Both the position numbers and the translations under genes were made by a program. Shown here piece after piece: positions 26,006-35,639 of a stretch of DNA of 64,000 nt; position 1 is the first letter of the stretch, and the number at the start of each line of letters is the position of its first letter. The DNA is from Vreelandella glaciei (GTDB lineage: Bacteria > Pseudomonadota > Gammaproteobacteria > Pseudomonadales > Halomonadaceae). The notes under the pieces were generated by a model, which made no database searches, had not been told where the DNA came from, and saw only the letters and a list, made by a program, of their open reading frames with translations. Where the stretch lies: positions 62,001 to 126,000 of the forward strand of contig NZ_JACCDE010000007.1 of NCBI RefSeq assembly GCF_013415125.1, given 5' to 3'.

Positions 26006-28681
26006 CTACTTGTTCAACCACGCTGCGGCAAAATCATCGGCCGGTAGCGGCCGCCCAAACCAGTAGCCTTGCGCTTCATTACAGCCCATTTCGGCTAGTA
26101 GATTTGCTTGCTCGTGGGTCTCAACCCCCTCCGCCACTGTTTTCATCTCTAGCGCTTGCGCCATGGCAATAATGGTTTGCACGATGGTGCGGTCGTGGCG
26201 ATTATCGAGCATTTCACGCACAAAGGAGATATCGATTTTCAGCGCGTCGGCGGCAAAGCGCCGCAAATAAGAGAGTGACGAATACCCCGTGCCAAAATCG
26301 TCGATGGAGAGTGCATAGCCCGCTTGCCGCATGGTGTGGGTAATCTCCACCGCCTGATCAGGGTCGCGCATAAAATCGCTTTCGGTGAGTTCCAGCGCAA
26401 TCGCGCTCGGGGAAACACCCGCCGTGAGGTGCGCAATGTGGTGGGTAAGCTGTGGGTCGGCGAACTGCTGAGCGGAAATGTTGATCGACAACCTGCCGGG
26501 CAGTGGCATGGCGCACTGTTGGCGCCATGCCATCAGTTGCCTGGCAGACTCCTCCAGTACCCAATCGCCCAGGGCACGAATCAGGCCACGCTCTTCGGCC
26601 AAAGGAATAAACTCACTGGGACTCACCCACCCCCACTCCGCGTCATGCCAGCGGCAGAGAGTCTCAGCACCTGTCAGCTGCCCGCTGGCAAGGTCTACCT
26701 GGGGCTGAAAGTAGAGTTCCAACTGGTTTTCGCTGATCGCCACGCTGAGCCGCTCGGTCATCCGCTGGCGGCGCTGTAGCGCGTGATGCATTGCTTGGGT
26801 ATAGGGGCAGGTACTGTTGTCGCGGCGTTTGGCGTGGTGAAGCGCAATACTAGTGGCATTGAACAGCTCACTCGCTTGCGTCACATCGTGGGGATAACGG
26901 GCATAGCCAATGCTGACATCAAGGTTAAACACACGGCGCTCCAGCTGCAGCGGCTGAGTCACAGCTGAGCGCAACTGCTCGACGAGAGCATTTATGTTTC
27001 TGATATCGGCGTCGGCCACCAGCATGGCAAACTCATCACCGGATAAACGCGCCAGTGGGCCATAGGCGTGGCTGATCTTCTGCAAGCGGTCCGCCACTGA
27101 TACCAGTAGTTGGTCACCTACTTGGTGGCCGTGCAGGTCATTCACTTCTTTAAAGCGACGAATATCCAATAGCAGCAGCGAAAGCCCCTGCCCAGTATAG
27201 TGGGCCTCTTGCCACATCTGCGCTAACAGCTCCATGAAGCGGGTACGGTTAGGTAGCCCGGTAGTGCTATCCGTGTAGGCCAACTGATGCATATGACGGT
27301 GGTCCCGGCGGCGTTCAAGCTCTGCCGCGGCGCCAGTAGAAAGGATTTGCAACACTGAGGTAGCGAACGCATTAGTCGTCAGCGGTTGGCGGTAAAACAC
27401 CATCATCACGCCAATTGCCTCGCCGTTGGCGTTATCTAAGCGACGACCAATCCATGCCCTGACCAGTAGCTGCGTGCCCCCTAACAGCAGCGGCGGCCCG
27501 TCATGTATCACCGCTTCACGCTCCAGCACCACCTGCTCGCTAGGCGAGCCGCGCAGTGCGAAAGCGTGCTGCTCACGCTGTTCGCCACTGACCACCATGC
27601 TAACCGTGGTTGCCTGGCCATACTCTTTTTCCTCGTCCTGAGGGGAGGTATGCAGTAGTGCAATGAAGCCTGCGTCGGCTTCCAGCACCTCGACCAGAGT
27701 GGCAATCAGCTGCTGAAAATAACCGTCACCCACCCGCGTCGTGACCGTCGAGGCAACCTGAAGCACGGCGTTTTGTACCCGTTGCGACTCTTGCTGGTCG
27801 GTCACATCCGAGATAAAGCCTTCCAGGCAGACAATCTCACCATCAGGATTCATAACAGCCTGGCCCTGCTCCCACATCCAACGTCTCCCCCCGTCGCGAT
27901 GCTTTAACCGATACACCACCCGGTAAGGCCGCTTGCTGGCAATGGCCAACTGCACCTCGTCGAAGAGTTTTTCCTGATCATCAGGATGAATCAACGCGGC
28001 GAAGCTGGTCACCCGGTTACCTTGCAACTCATCCGGGCGGTACCCGGTCAGCGCCTCGGCCCCTTGGCTTACCACCTGCATGGTCCAGTCACGGTCATTG
28101 AAGCAACGGTAGGCCATGCCAGGCAAGTGGTTTAGCAGCGTATCCAGGCGTCGCTCACTCTCCCGTGCGACTTCTTCGCTTGCTCTTAATGCCTGCTCTG
28201 CTTTTTGGCGGCCTAGCTCCGCTCCGGCCTGGGCGGCAGCAATTTGCAAAATTTCATTGGCTAGCTCATCCAACTGCATAGGAGAGTTCTTGAGCACCGC
28301 CAGCAGGCCAATCAGCGCGCCATCGGCAGCGTAGAGGGGGCGCCCCAGATAACTCTCGGCGCCGAGTTCGCCAAGTAGCTTATCGTCTGGAAAGCGCAAT
28401 TGGACATCATGCGCATAAAGACAAAATTCACTGTTTATCGCGGTTTCGCAAGGAGTCCCCGCCAGCGGATAAGTAACATTGCTAAGCAAACGCCCATTGG
28501 ACCAGACCGCTAACGTCTCAGCCTGATGCAGCTGAGTAACATCGGCCACCAGCACATGGTCAACGCCCACCAAGTTTGCCAATCGTTCGACCAGCGTGGC
28601 ATAAAAGCCAGGACTTCCACTATGCCCCATCCCTTCTGCCAACTGGCGAAATATCTCTGTCGCGTTATTCCTCGTGCGCAT
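26006..28681 (-). CDS. Multi-sensor c-di-GMP protein: GAF-PAS-GAF-GGDEF-EAL
   Basis: 891 aa, soluble. Order: N-terminal GAF-like domain (about 10-150, around CETAINSEFCLYAHD), linker coil, PAS/PAC (about 180-295: YRCFNDRDWTMQVVSQGAEALTGY split), second GAF (about 300-440), GGDEF (about 465-620) and EAL (about 635-885). The cyclase signature is SGDEF rather than GGDEF, still allowed in active enzymes. The EAL motif reads ETL, but the other catalytic residues of the phosphodiesterase are kept: NISAQQF, ELTES, DDFGTGYSS, the KID lysine, EGVET and the late Gln. So it may make, break or do both to c-di-GMP. ATG at 28681 is used: AGGTGG lies eight bases upstream. Confidence 0.9.
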   Translation of the reverse strand: MRTRNNATEIFRQLAEGMGHSGSPGFYATLVERLANLVGVDHVLVADVTQLHQAETLAVWSNGRLLSNVTYPLAGTPCETAINSEFCLYAHDVQLRFPDDKLLGELGAESYLGRPLYAADGALIGLLAVLKNSPMQLDELANEILQIAAAQAGAELGRQKAEQALRASEEVARESERRLDTLLNHLPGMAYRCFNDRDWTMQVVSQGAEALTGYRPDELQGNRVTSFAALIHPDDQEKLFDEVQLAIASKRPYRVVYRLKHRDGGRRWMWEQGQAVMNPDGEIVCLEGFISDVTDQQESQRVQNAVLQVASTVTTRVGDGYFQQLIATLVEVLEADAGFIALLHTSPQDEEKEYGQATTVSMVVSGEQREQHAFALRGSPSEQVVLEREAVIHDGPPLLLGGTQLLVRAWIGRRLDNANGEAIGVMMVFYRQPLTTNAFATSVLQILSTGAAAELERRRDHRHMHQLAYTDSTTGLPNRTRFMELLAQMWQEAHYTGQGLSLLLLDIRRFKEVNDLHGHQVGDQLLVSVADRLQKISHAYGPLARLSGDEFAMLVADADIRNINALVEQLRSAVTQPLQLERRVFNLDVSIGYARYPHDVTQASELFNATSIALHHAKRRDNSTCPYTQAMHHALQRRQRMTERLSVAISENQLELYFQPQVDLASGQLTGAETLCRWHDAEWGWVSPSEFIPLAEERGLIRALGDWVLEESARQLMAWRQQCAMPLPGRLSINISAQQFADPQLTHHIAHLTAGVSPSAIALELTESDFMRDPDQAVEITHTMRQAGYALSIDDFGTGYSSLSYLRRFAADALKIDISFVREMLDNRHDRTIVQTIIAMAQALEMKTVAEGVETHEQANLLAEMGCNEAQGYWFGRPLPADDFAAAWLNK

Positions 28682-28748
28682 GGGTGGAGCCACCTATTCC
28701 CGCTTTTTCTTCAGCTTAGCTCGAAGCGCAGCCACAATGAAGCACCCG

Positions 28749-28789
28749 TTAACCATCCAGGCCTGCATGACAGCCGCCTGGATGGTTAA
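28749..28789. repeat. Perfect 14-base inverted repeat between dctM and the GGDEF/EAL gene
   Basis: Arms 28749-28762 and 28776-28789 are exact complements (TTAACCATCCAGGC/GCCTGGATGGTTAA) with a 13-base loop. It lies just past the end of the TRAP operon. There is no T-run, so a transcription end of the rho-independent kind is only possible; it could also be a protein site or a mobile-element footprint. Confidence 0.7.
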
Positions 28790-28808
28790 ATGTGGTCGAT
28801 AGTGGCCG

Positions 28809-30113
28809 TTAATGGGTCATCGCCTGGGGCAGGTAGAGAGCAATGCCGGGAAAGAGATGCATCAAGGCAATCGCCAACAGCATCAGCAGGAAGAACGGCA
28901 GCGTGGCCTTGGTAATGGTCAGGATATCCTTCCCTGTCAGCCCCTGAATCACGAACAGGTTGAAGCCAACGGGCGGCGTAATCTGCGACATTTCGACGAC
29001 GATGACCAGATAGATGCCAAACCAGATGAGGTCAAACCCTGCGGCACTCACCAGCGGCATGATAATCGCCGTGACCAGCAGAATCAGCGAAATACCGTCG
29101 AGGAAGCAGCCCATGATCAGCAGCAGCAAGGTGAGCGCGATCAGCAGCATGGTGGGTGAAAGCCCCATTTCACCAATCGCCTGCGCCAGCTTCATCGGTA
29201 CCTGAGTAAAGCCCATGGCCGAGGTCAGGAAAGACGCCCCCGCAATAATGAAGGCGATCATGCAGGCAGTACGCACAGCGGCAAACAGCGAGCTCTTGAA
29301 GATCTCGCGGTCAAAGTGACCATTGAAGCGGGCAATCACGATCGACAGCACCACACCGACCGCTGCCGCCTCCGTGGGTGACGCCAAGCCGCCATAGATC
29401 GAGAAGATGATGCCGCCGATCAGCAGCAGAATGGGCACCAGCGACCAGGTGTTGCGCAGCTTTTCGCCAAAACTCATGTCTGACTCATCTTCACCGGTCA
29501 GGCCTTCGCGGTTGCCTTTCAATAGCGCCCACAAAATGAGATAGCTCATGAACATCGCCAGGATCATCAAGCCTGGGCCAATACCCGCCATAAACAGTCT
29601 GGAGATCGACTGCTCGGTGACCACGCCATAAACAATCAGCACAATGGAAGGCGGAATCAGCAGCCCTAGCGTCGAAGCACTAGCCAGCGTTCCAATCGCC
29701 ATATTGCTGTCGTAGCCACGCCGTTCGAGCTCAGGCAGGGTCATCTTGCCTACCGTTGCGCAGGTGGCAGCCGAAGAGCCGCACACCGCTGCAAACATGC
29801 CGCTGCCAATAATATTGGTATGCAGTAAACGCCCCGGTAGGCGGTTTAACCAGGGCGACAGGCCGCGGAACATATTATCGGCGAGCCCCGACCGAAAGAG
29901 TATCTCGCCCATCCAGATAAACATGGGTAGCGCGGTAAGGTCCCACCCATAGCTTGCCCCCCAGAAATCAGAGGCCAGGATAGAAGCTGGTGAAAACGAG
30001 CTGAAGAACTCGAGTGCTATCCAGGCAGTACCAATCAGCGCAAAGGCGATCCATACCCCGCTCCCCAGTAACAGCACAAGCGTAAAAATGGTGGCGAGAC
30101 TTAGTAGCAGCAC
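28809..30113 (-). CDS. dctM: TRAP transporter large permease, DctM family
   Basis: 434 aa, about 12 membrane helices; the ion-coupled transport subunit. Typical stretches: LTALPMFIWMGEILFRSG, AAVCGSSAATCATVGKMTLPE, LGLLIPPSIVLIVYG, and MSQITPPVGFNLFVIQG near the end. It starts with GTG at 30113 with a GGAG eight bases upstream. It follows dctQ and dctP on the same strand. With pxpABC across the divergent promoter, the cargo is probably 5-oxoproline (inference). Confidence 0.94.
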   Translation of the reverse strand: MLLLSLATIFTLVLLLGSGVWIAFALIGTAWIALEFFSSFSPASILASDFWGASYGWDLTALPMFIWMGEILFRSGLADNMFRGLSPWLNRLPGRLLHTNIIGSGMFAAVCGSSAATCATVGKMTLPELERRGYDSNMAIGTLASASTLGLLIPPSIVLIVYGVVTEQSISRLFMAGIGPGLMILAMFMSYLILWALLKGNREGLTGEDESDMSFGEKLRNTWSLVPILLLIGGIIFSIYGGLASPTEAAAVGVVLSIVIARFNGHFDREIFKSSLFAAVRTACMIAFIIAGASFLTSAMGFTQVPMKLAQAIGEMGLSPTMLLIALTLLLLIMGCFLDGISLILLVTAIIMPLVSAAGFDLIWFGIYLVIVVEMSQITPPVGFNLFVIQGLTGKDILTITKATLPFFLLMLLAIALMHLFPGIALYLPQAMTH

Positions 30114-30157
30114 GAGGAGCTCTCCGATTTAGGGGGCAGGTGAGTGAAGGTCGCCAT

Positions 30158-30721
30158 TTAGCGGCCTTCGCTTTCGTCTGGGGCCGTCGCTTCGCAAAAA
30201 CTTGAAGGGTCGCGAATGGCAATACGGATCGCCATGAACAGTGCTTCAGCCAGCGCCAGGCACAAAAGCCCTACGCTGGTCGCAAGTACAAGCTGGGGAA
30301 TCCAGAGCGGAATCGACACAAATCCTGAAGACACATCATTGTATTGAATGCTCTCACGCGCCAAACCAACCAAGCCGTAACTGAGCATCAGGCTGATCGC
30401 CAGCGCGATAATCAGGCCGAATACTTCAAACCACACTCGAATTGCCGGTGGCAGCCGAGTAATCAACAGCGTCACGCGAATATGGGCGTGATGCACAAAG
30501 GTGTAGGCCAAGCCCAGAAAGGTCGCACCCACCAACAGATATGAAGCAATTTCCGAAACGCCGGTAATACTCAGGCCTAGTCGGCTCAAGCCAACCAGCA
30601 CCAGCAGGGCATCTACTAGGCGGAAAGTCACCTGAAGCGCTATCAGCGCACAGATGGCCACCATGCACGCCGCCGCACCCCAAGCCCCCAGGCGATAGAG
30701 TTTGTCGAATTTAAACGTCAT
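30158..30721 (-). CDS. dctQ: TRAP transporter small permease, DctQ family
   Basis: 187 aa from the ATG at 30721 (a GAGG lies about nine bases upstream; a longer frame to 30790 lacks a good site). Four membrane helices with the DctQ-type stretch VGATFLGLAYTFVHHAHIRVTLL in two parts across the second helix, and IPLWIPQLVLATSVGLLCL near the end. It stabilises DctM and docks the binding protein. Lies between dctP and dctM in the usual P-Q-M order. Confidence 0.9.
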   Translation of the reverse strand: MTFKFDKLYRLGAWGAAACMVAICALIALQVTFRLVDALLVLVGLSRLGLSITGVSEIASYLLVGATFLGLAYTFVHHAHIRVTLLITRLPPAIRVWFEVFGLIIALAISLMLSYGLVGLARESIQYNDVSSGFVSIPLWIPQLVLATSVGLLCLALAEALFMAIRIAIRDPSSFCEATAPDESEGR

Positions 30722-30802
30722 GTTCGCAGCCTCATGAAGCGCACGGGAAAAGCAGGGACGGAGACGTTGCCCCGCCCCTGCAAGAGACATTGAAGCCGGA
30801 GA

Positions 30803-31786
30803 TTAGCTGTCGCGTTGCTCGCGGTAGTTTTCCAGCGCCTGCTTGGCTTCGTCGTCAGCACGGGACTGCCAATCTTCAAACAACTGGTCACCGGCTGCTT
30901 GCAGCGCCTCTGAAACGGCTTCGTTTGGCTCAGAAACTGAAATACCGTTCTCTTGCAGTGCAGCCAAGCTGGCGTCGTTATCTTCGCGGCTCATCTCCCA
31001 ACCACGTTTTTCAGCCTCAGCGGCGGCTTCCATCAGTGCTTCCTGGGTTGCTTCATCCAGGGCATCGAAACTGCGCTGGCTGATGAAAACGATGTTTTTC
31101 GGCAACCATAGGTTAGCGTTGGTGTAATCGGTAACATAATCCCACGCCGCCATGGAGTTGCCGGTAGAGCTTGAGGTGATCATGGCATCCACCCGGCCAG
31201 TGCTAAACGCAGTGGGTATATCAGACTCTTCGGTTTCAGTGGGGCTACCGCCCAGGTTATCGACAAAACGCTGGGTATTGATGTTAGGTGCACGAACGCG
31301 CAAGCCTTCAAACTGCTCGGGGTCAGTAAGAGGTTCAGAGGTATAGATACCTTGCGCAGGCCAAGTGACGGCGTAGAGCGGAATCAACCCTTCATAGGCA
31401 AACAACTCGGTGATCATCGGCTTGGTGGCTTCCCACAGCGCGTAGGCATCGTCATAGCTGCCTGCCACACCGGGCAGAGTATCCACTTCGAAAATGGGGT
31501 CATCATTGGAAAGCACGGAGAGGAATACTTCGCCCGCATCAATGGTGCCACGACGAACCGACGGTTTGATCTCCCCATGGGCGACAAGAGAGCCACCGCT
31601 ATGCACGGTAATGGTTAGCTCGCCATCAGTGGCTTCTGCCACATCGTCGGCAAACTGCTTGGTGTTTTGGGTATGAAAGCTGGCATCACCGTACGGCGTG
31701 GCCATGGTCCACTCAGCCGCGTGAGCCGTCACCGTCAGACCGCAGGCTGTTGCCAGTAGCAGGGTGGAAGTTAATGTCTTGCGCAT
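30803..31786 (-). CDS. dctP: TRAP transporter substrate-binding protein, DctP family (probable 5-oxoproline binder)
   Basis: 327 aa, signal peptide of about 23 residues (ending TVTAHA), then AEWTMATPYGDASFHTQNT. The DctP carboxylate-binding Arg region is present as FEGLRVRAPN. The gene opens the dctPQM operon, with an AGAGGG ribosome site. TRAP binders for pyroglutamate are known in Bordetella, and the divergent neighbours here are pxpABC, so L-5-oxoproline is the most economical ligand. That assignment is inference. Confidence 0.9.
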   Translation of the reverse strand: MRKTLTSTLLLATACGLTVTAHAAEWTMATPYGDASFHTQNTKQFADDVAEATDGELTITVHSGGSLVAHGEIKPSVRRGTIDAGEVFLSVLSNDDPIFEVDTLPGVAGSYDDAYALWEATKPMITELFAYEGLIPLYAVTWPAQGIYTSEPLTDPEQFEGLRVRAPNINTQRFVDNLGGSPTETEESDIPTAFSTGRVDAMITSSSTGNSMAAWDYVTDYTNANLWLPKNIVFISQRSFDALDEATQEALMEAAAEAEKRGWEMSREDNDASLAALQENGISVSEPNEAVSEALQAAGDQLFEDWQSRADDEAKQALENYREQRDS

Positions 31787-31822
31787 TGTGAAAACCCTCT
31801 TGTTTCTATTAATAATATGGAG

Positions 31823-32806
31823 CTAATGGTGTGTTGCGTCGGTGGTGCCAGAGGAGGCGCTGCTGGGTACCCAGCGCCCAGAGAAAAGTGTTGTTGTCAT
31901 ATCGGCACGGCGCGCCTGGGCATAGCGGCTGGCACATTCCTGTGCCAGCCGAGCAACGCCCCGACAAAAGCGTGGGTGGTTAGCGTTGCGCCATATCACA
32001 TCATAGTGCATGGCGGGTAACGGCACCGGCAGTGACAAGCGGTAGAGCTCCCCCCGCTGCCACTCTTCCAGCACGGTGGCGACCGGCAGCGCGCCAATTC
32101 CCAACCCTTCGGTAGTCATACGCACAATCGTCATTAATGTACTAACGCAATGAATACGCGGGCTGGCTACGCCCTGCTCCGCTAAGTACCGCACCAACTC
32201 TGAGTGGGGGCGCGCCTGTTTACCAAACGAAATAAACGGCAGTTGCTTAAACCACAGTTCGGCACTGTCGCTCAGCAGCTTGGCATGCCGCGGGGAAACG
32301 AACATGCCCATTTCATAAGGGCTCAGCGACTCGTACTCGATCTGCTTTTGAGGCGAATAGCCATTCATCGCCAGCACAATATCCAATTCATTACTCAGCA
32401 GCCGCTCATTCAGAACCGACGAGTAATCAACCGTCAATTCAATAATCAGCCGCGGATACCGCTCGGTGAGCAGGCGCATAAAATCGGGGAACCAGCTATG
32501 AGCGATGGTTTCAATTGTGCCGAGCCGCAATGGTGCAGAAAACGCCTCTTCACTATCGAATAGCTTCATCGCCTTATCACGTTGGTGCAGCATGCGTTCA
32601 GCGTGCATAAAGAACTCGCGGCCGCGCATGGTGGGCTGGATAGGCCGAGCGGCGCGCTCCAAGAGCAGTTCCCCTACCGTGGTTTCAAGACGCGAAATAC
32701 GCTCGGAAACAGAAGGCTGAGTAAGGTGCAAGCGGGTCGCTGCCTTACGGAAAGAGCCGAGCCTCACCGCCCATACAAACGCCTCCAGTTCTTTAAAATC
32801 GAGCAT
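31823..32806 (-). CDS. LysR-family regulator of the TRAP/pxp locus
   Basis: 327 aa. Helix-turn-helix at about residues 3-62 (ELEAFVWAVRLGSFRKAATRL, then QPSVSERISRLE); effector domain about 90-300. The C-terminal ~25 residues are a Thr/Ser-rich tail. It lies upstream of dctP on the same strand (36-base gap) and faces pxpABC across a 360-base spacer, the place expected for a regulator of both. Confidence 0.86.
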   Translation of the reverse strand: MLDFKELEAFVWAVRLGSFRKAATRLHLTQPSVSERISRLETTVGELLLERAARPIQPTMRGREFFMHAERMLHQRDKAMKLFDSEEAFSAPLRLGTIETIAHSWFPDFMRLLTERYPRLIIELTVDYSSVLNERLLSNELDIVLAMNGYSPQKQIEYESLSPYEMGMFVSPRHAKLLSDSAELWFKQLPFISFGKQARPHSELVRYLAEQGVASPRIHCVSTLMTIVRMTTEGLGIGALPVATVLEEWQRGELYRLSLPVPLPAMHYDVIWRNANHPRFCRGVARLAQECASRYAQARRADMTTTLFSGRWVPSSASSGTTDATHH

Positions 32807-33166
32807 AATGACTCGCCTACAAATGACTTTCTGGGATAAATAAGCATCGTCGTGCTGATACGTAAAGCTGGCTGCAGAGAGCTAACCCCTTGGCTATCGG
32901 GTAACTGTATATTTATTTAACTATGCAACTTTGAGACCACTCCCTGCAGGGTTATCCCACCAACGCTATTATCACGCCCCGCCCTTACTGTGATAAGCGT
33001 ATCGTGCCCAAGCGTCAACCATTTTTCCACCAAATAACAATATGATAGGAGTGACCGATAGTTAGTATCGTCAAAAACGATTGGCACTGAGCTTGCCGTG
33101 TTCATATATTGGTGGTGGATTACAAATCAGCTTCAGCCAACCACAGCATCAACGACAGGAGTCGCT
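32807..33166. promoter_or_regulatory. Divergent promoter region, LysR/TRAP versus pxpABC
   Basis: 360 bases without a gene. It holds an inverted repeat TTATCAC (32969-32975) / GTGATAA (32990-32996) separated by 14 bases, flanked by related CGCT/AGCG bases, a plausible LysR-type or CRP-like site. The pxpA ribosome site (AGGAGT) is at the right end. No small ORF with a convincing start was seen. Confidence 0.5.
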
Positions 33167-33919
33167 ATGGCCATTCCCCTGCTTAATTGCGATATGGGCG
33201 AAAGTTTCGGCAACTGGACGATCGGCCTAGATGCCGATGCGATGCCTTACGTCGACTGCGCCAACATCGCCTGTGGTTTCCACGCGTCCGATCCTCATGT
33301 GATGCGCCGCACCGTCAAGCTAGCAGTTCAGAATGACGTTCGTATTGGCGCCCACCCTGGTTACCCAGACTTGATGGGCTTTGGGCGACGCTCCATGGCC
33401 TGCTCGCCGGAAGAGGCTGAAGACATGGTGCTCTACCAGGTAGGCGCCCTGGCGGGCATTTGCCAAGCCGAAGGCACCCAGTTGAGCTACATCAAACCTC
33501 ATGGCGCGCTTTATAACGACATGGCCGCCAACCCGGCGCTGCTCGAAGGCGTCATGCGGGCCGTGCGTGCTTACGATCCGAGCCTGCCGCTAATGATCAT
33601 GTCGACTGCTGACCCCGAACCACATCGCGAGCTGGCTGCCAAACTGGGCATTACCCTCTGGTTCGAAACCTTTGCCGATCGCGCTTACGACGCCAATGGC
33701 CACCTGGCCTCGCGCCGGCTACCCAACGCCGTGCACCACGACCAGAACACCATTGTGAATCAGGCCATTAAGCTGGCCAAAGGCGAGCCGCTCACTGCAC
33801 TCGACGGCACGCCGCTGCACCTAGCCTGCGATACGCTTTGCGTTCACGGTGATAACCCTGAATCGGTGGCGGCGGTGCGCGCTATTCGCGAGGCCTTTCA
33901 GGCGCTGGAGCAGGCGTGA
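33167..33919 (+). CDS. pxpA: 5-oxoprolinase subunit A, PxpA (LamB/YcsF family)
   Basis: 250 aa. PxpA with PxpB and PxpC forms the prokaryotic ATP-dependent 5-oxoprolinase, opening L-5-oxoproline (pyroglutamate) to L-glutamate. Family motifs: [11 protein letters not shown] at the start, [19 protein letters not shown] and [11 protein letters not shown]. The ATG at 33167 has an AGGAGT site six bases upstream. It overlaps pxpB by four bases. Confidence 0.94.
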   Translation: MAIPLLNCDMGESFGNWTIGLDADAMPYVDCANIACGFHASDPHVMRRTVKLAVQNDVRIGAHPGYPDLMGFGRRSMACSPEEAEDMVLYQVGALAGICQAEGTQLSYIKPHGALYNDMAANPALLEGVMRAVRAYDPSLPLMIMSTADPEPHRELAAKLGITLWFETFADRAYDANGHLASRRLPNAVHHDQNTIVNQAIKLAKGEPLTALDGTPLHLACDTLCVHGDNPESVAAVRAIREAFQALEQA

Positions 33920-34632
33920 ATCCCATTAGTGAAAGAAGAGTTGAAACCGCCGCCATGGATGCCTTGATGGTGAGACTGTTCGACACCATCGACGAGGCCA
34001 ACATGGCCTGGGTGATCGCCGCCGACCAAGCGCTGCGCGGTGCTTTCGGGGCTGCCTTGATTGATTTAGTGCCCTCCTACACCACACTGCTAGTCCATTA
34101 CGACTGCCAGCAAATGAATCACGCCGAGGCGCTCGGTCTGATCAATAAGGCACTTTCCGGCCTCGAACCTGCCGACACTCAGGCGGGTGAGCTACACGAT
34201 ATTCCCGTGTGGTATGACGAAAGTGTCGGTCCCGAACTGCCTCTGGTCGCCAAACGCGCTGGCTTGAGCGTTGACGAGCTGATACAGCAGCACTGTAACC
34301 ATGACTACTGTGTCTTCGCGCTGGGTTTCGCGCCCGGCTACGGCTTTATGGGCTTAGTCGATGAAGCAATAGCGACGCCGCGCCTAAAAACACCGCGCCG
34401 TAAAGTAGCCGCAGGCAGTGTGGGCATTGCCGATCGGCAAACCGCGATTTATCCGCTGCTCTCACCCGGTGGTTGGAACATTCTTGGCCGTACCAATGTG
34501 CCGCTATTCGAATACGCCAAGCGCGGCGAACCGCTGTTCCGCCCTGGCGACAAGGTGCGCTTTAGAGCGATCTCCCGTGCGGAGTTTGAAGCGGACGGTG
34601 GCGATACCACCCCAATGGAGGAGCGCCCATGA
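33916..34632 (+). CDS. pxpB: 5-oxoprolinase subunit B, PxpB (KipI family)
   Basis: 238 aa. KipI/PxpB motifs: [10 protein letters not shown] in the first third, [24 protein letters not shown], and the C-terminal [15 protein letters not shown]. Works in complex with PxpC to activate and open 5-oxoproline. Four-base overlaps with both pxpA and pxpC imply coupled translation in equal amounts. Confidence 0.93.
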   Translation: MNPISERRVETAAMDALMVRLFDTIDEANMAWVIAADQALRGAFGAALIDLVPSYTTLLVHYDCQQMNHAEALGLINKALSGLEPADTQAGELHDIPVWYDESVGPELPLVAKRAGLSVDELIQQHCNHDYCVFALGFAPGYGFMGLVDEAIATPRLKTPRRKVAAGSVGIADRQTAIYPLLSPGGWNILGRTNVPLFEYAKRGEPLFRPGDKVRFRAISRAEFEADGGDTTPMEERP

Positions 34633-35579
34633 ACCACGTCGCCATCAATAAAAAACAAAACGCCATGGTCGTTAAACAAGCGGGGCCACTCGCACTGATT
34701 CAGGATGCCGGCCGGTTTGGGGTTGGTCATCTAGGGGTTACCCAGGGCGGTGCCGCCGACTGGATCTCATTTCGCTGGGCCAACTGGCTACTCGGCAACG
34801 CCTTAAACAGCGCCGCGTTGGAAATTGTGATGGGCGGCGGTTTGAGTTTTGAAACCGAAAGCGAAGTGCGCCTGGCCTTGACCGGCGCCGATCTAGACGC
34901 TCAGTTGGATGGCAAACCGCTCGCACCCAATACCAGCTTCAAGCTAATGCCCGGTCAGTGCCTAGTGTTTCGCCAACCGCGCCAAGGCCTGCGCGCCTAT
35001 CTCGCCTTTCCTGGCGGGCTAAATGCACCGGAGGTGCTTGGCAGTCGCGCCTGCACCGCCCGCGAGCAACTGGGCGGCCTGCACGAAGATGGTAAACCGC
35101 TAAAAGTGGGCAACCGCTTGACCTGGAAAGGCACCGCTTCGGCGGTTCGCCGTATTGCGGAAGGCCAAGGCCCGCAGATGCCAGCATCAAACTGCCGCCT
35201 ACCCATCGTGCTCGGCTCGCAAATCGCCGCCTTCAGCGGCCGCTCCCTTTTCCAAGCTTTCAACCAACCCTGGACAGTGGATAATCGCGCCGATCGTATG
35301 GGCGTACGACTGACCGGCCCTGCCTTGCATGGCTCGCTCACCGGCATTATTTCCGAGGGCATTCCCTTGGGGGCAGTGCAGGTTCCACCGGATGGTCAGC
35401 CTATCGTACTGATGAATGATCGTCAGACAATAGGCGGCTACCCACGCCTGGGAGCCCTCACTCCCATCGCCTGCGCTACGCTGGCCCAGTGTTTGCCCGG
35501 TACCAAAGTGTGGCTGACGCCGATCTGTGCCAGCCAGGCCCAGAGGCAGTACCGAAACCAACTGGCAAGCTGGGATTAG
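34629..35579 (+). CDS. pxpC: 5-oxoprolinase subunit C, PxpC (KipA family)
   Basis: 316 aa, biotin-independent allophanate-hydrolase-like (KipA/DUR1-C) fold. Motifs: IQDAGRFGVGHLGVTQGGAAD split over the start, LTGADLDAQLDG, YLAFPGGL, and near the end PIVLMNDRQTIGGYPRLG. Last gene of pxpABC; 60 bases later it converges with a TauE/SafE gene from the opposite strand, without a clear terminator. Confidence 0.93.
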   Translation: MNHVAINKKQNAMVVKQAGPLALIQDAGRFGVGHLGVTQGGAADWISFRWANWLLGNALNSAALEIVMGGGLSFETESEVRLALTGADLDAQLDGKPLAPNTSFKLMPGQCLVFRQPRQGLRAYLAFPGGLNAPEVLGSRACTAREQLGGLHEDGKPLKVGNRLTWKGTASAVRRIAEGQGPQMPASNCRLPIVLGSQIAAFSGRSLFQAFNQPWTVDNRADRMGVRLTGPALHGSLTGIISEGIPLGAVQVPPDGQPIVLMNDRQTIGGYPRLGALTPIACATLAQCLPGTKVWLTPICASQAQRQYRNQLASWD

Positions 35580-35639
35580 CCGTTGCATAACCCAGCAGTT
35601 GATTGTCATCGTCCAAGAGGATCTGCTTACTACTCCTAA

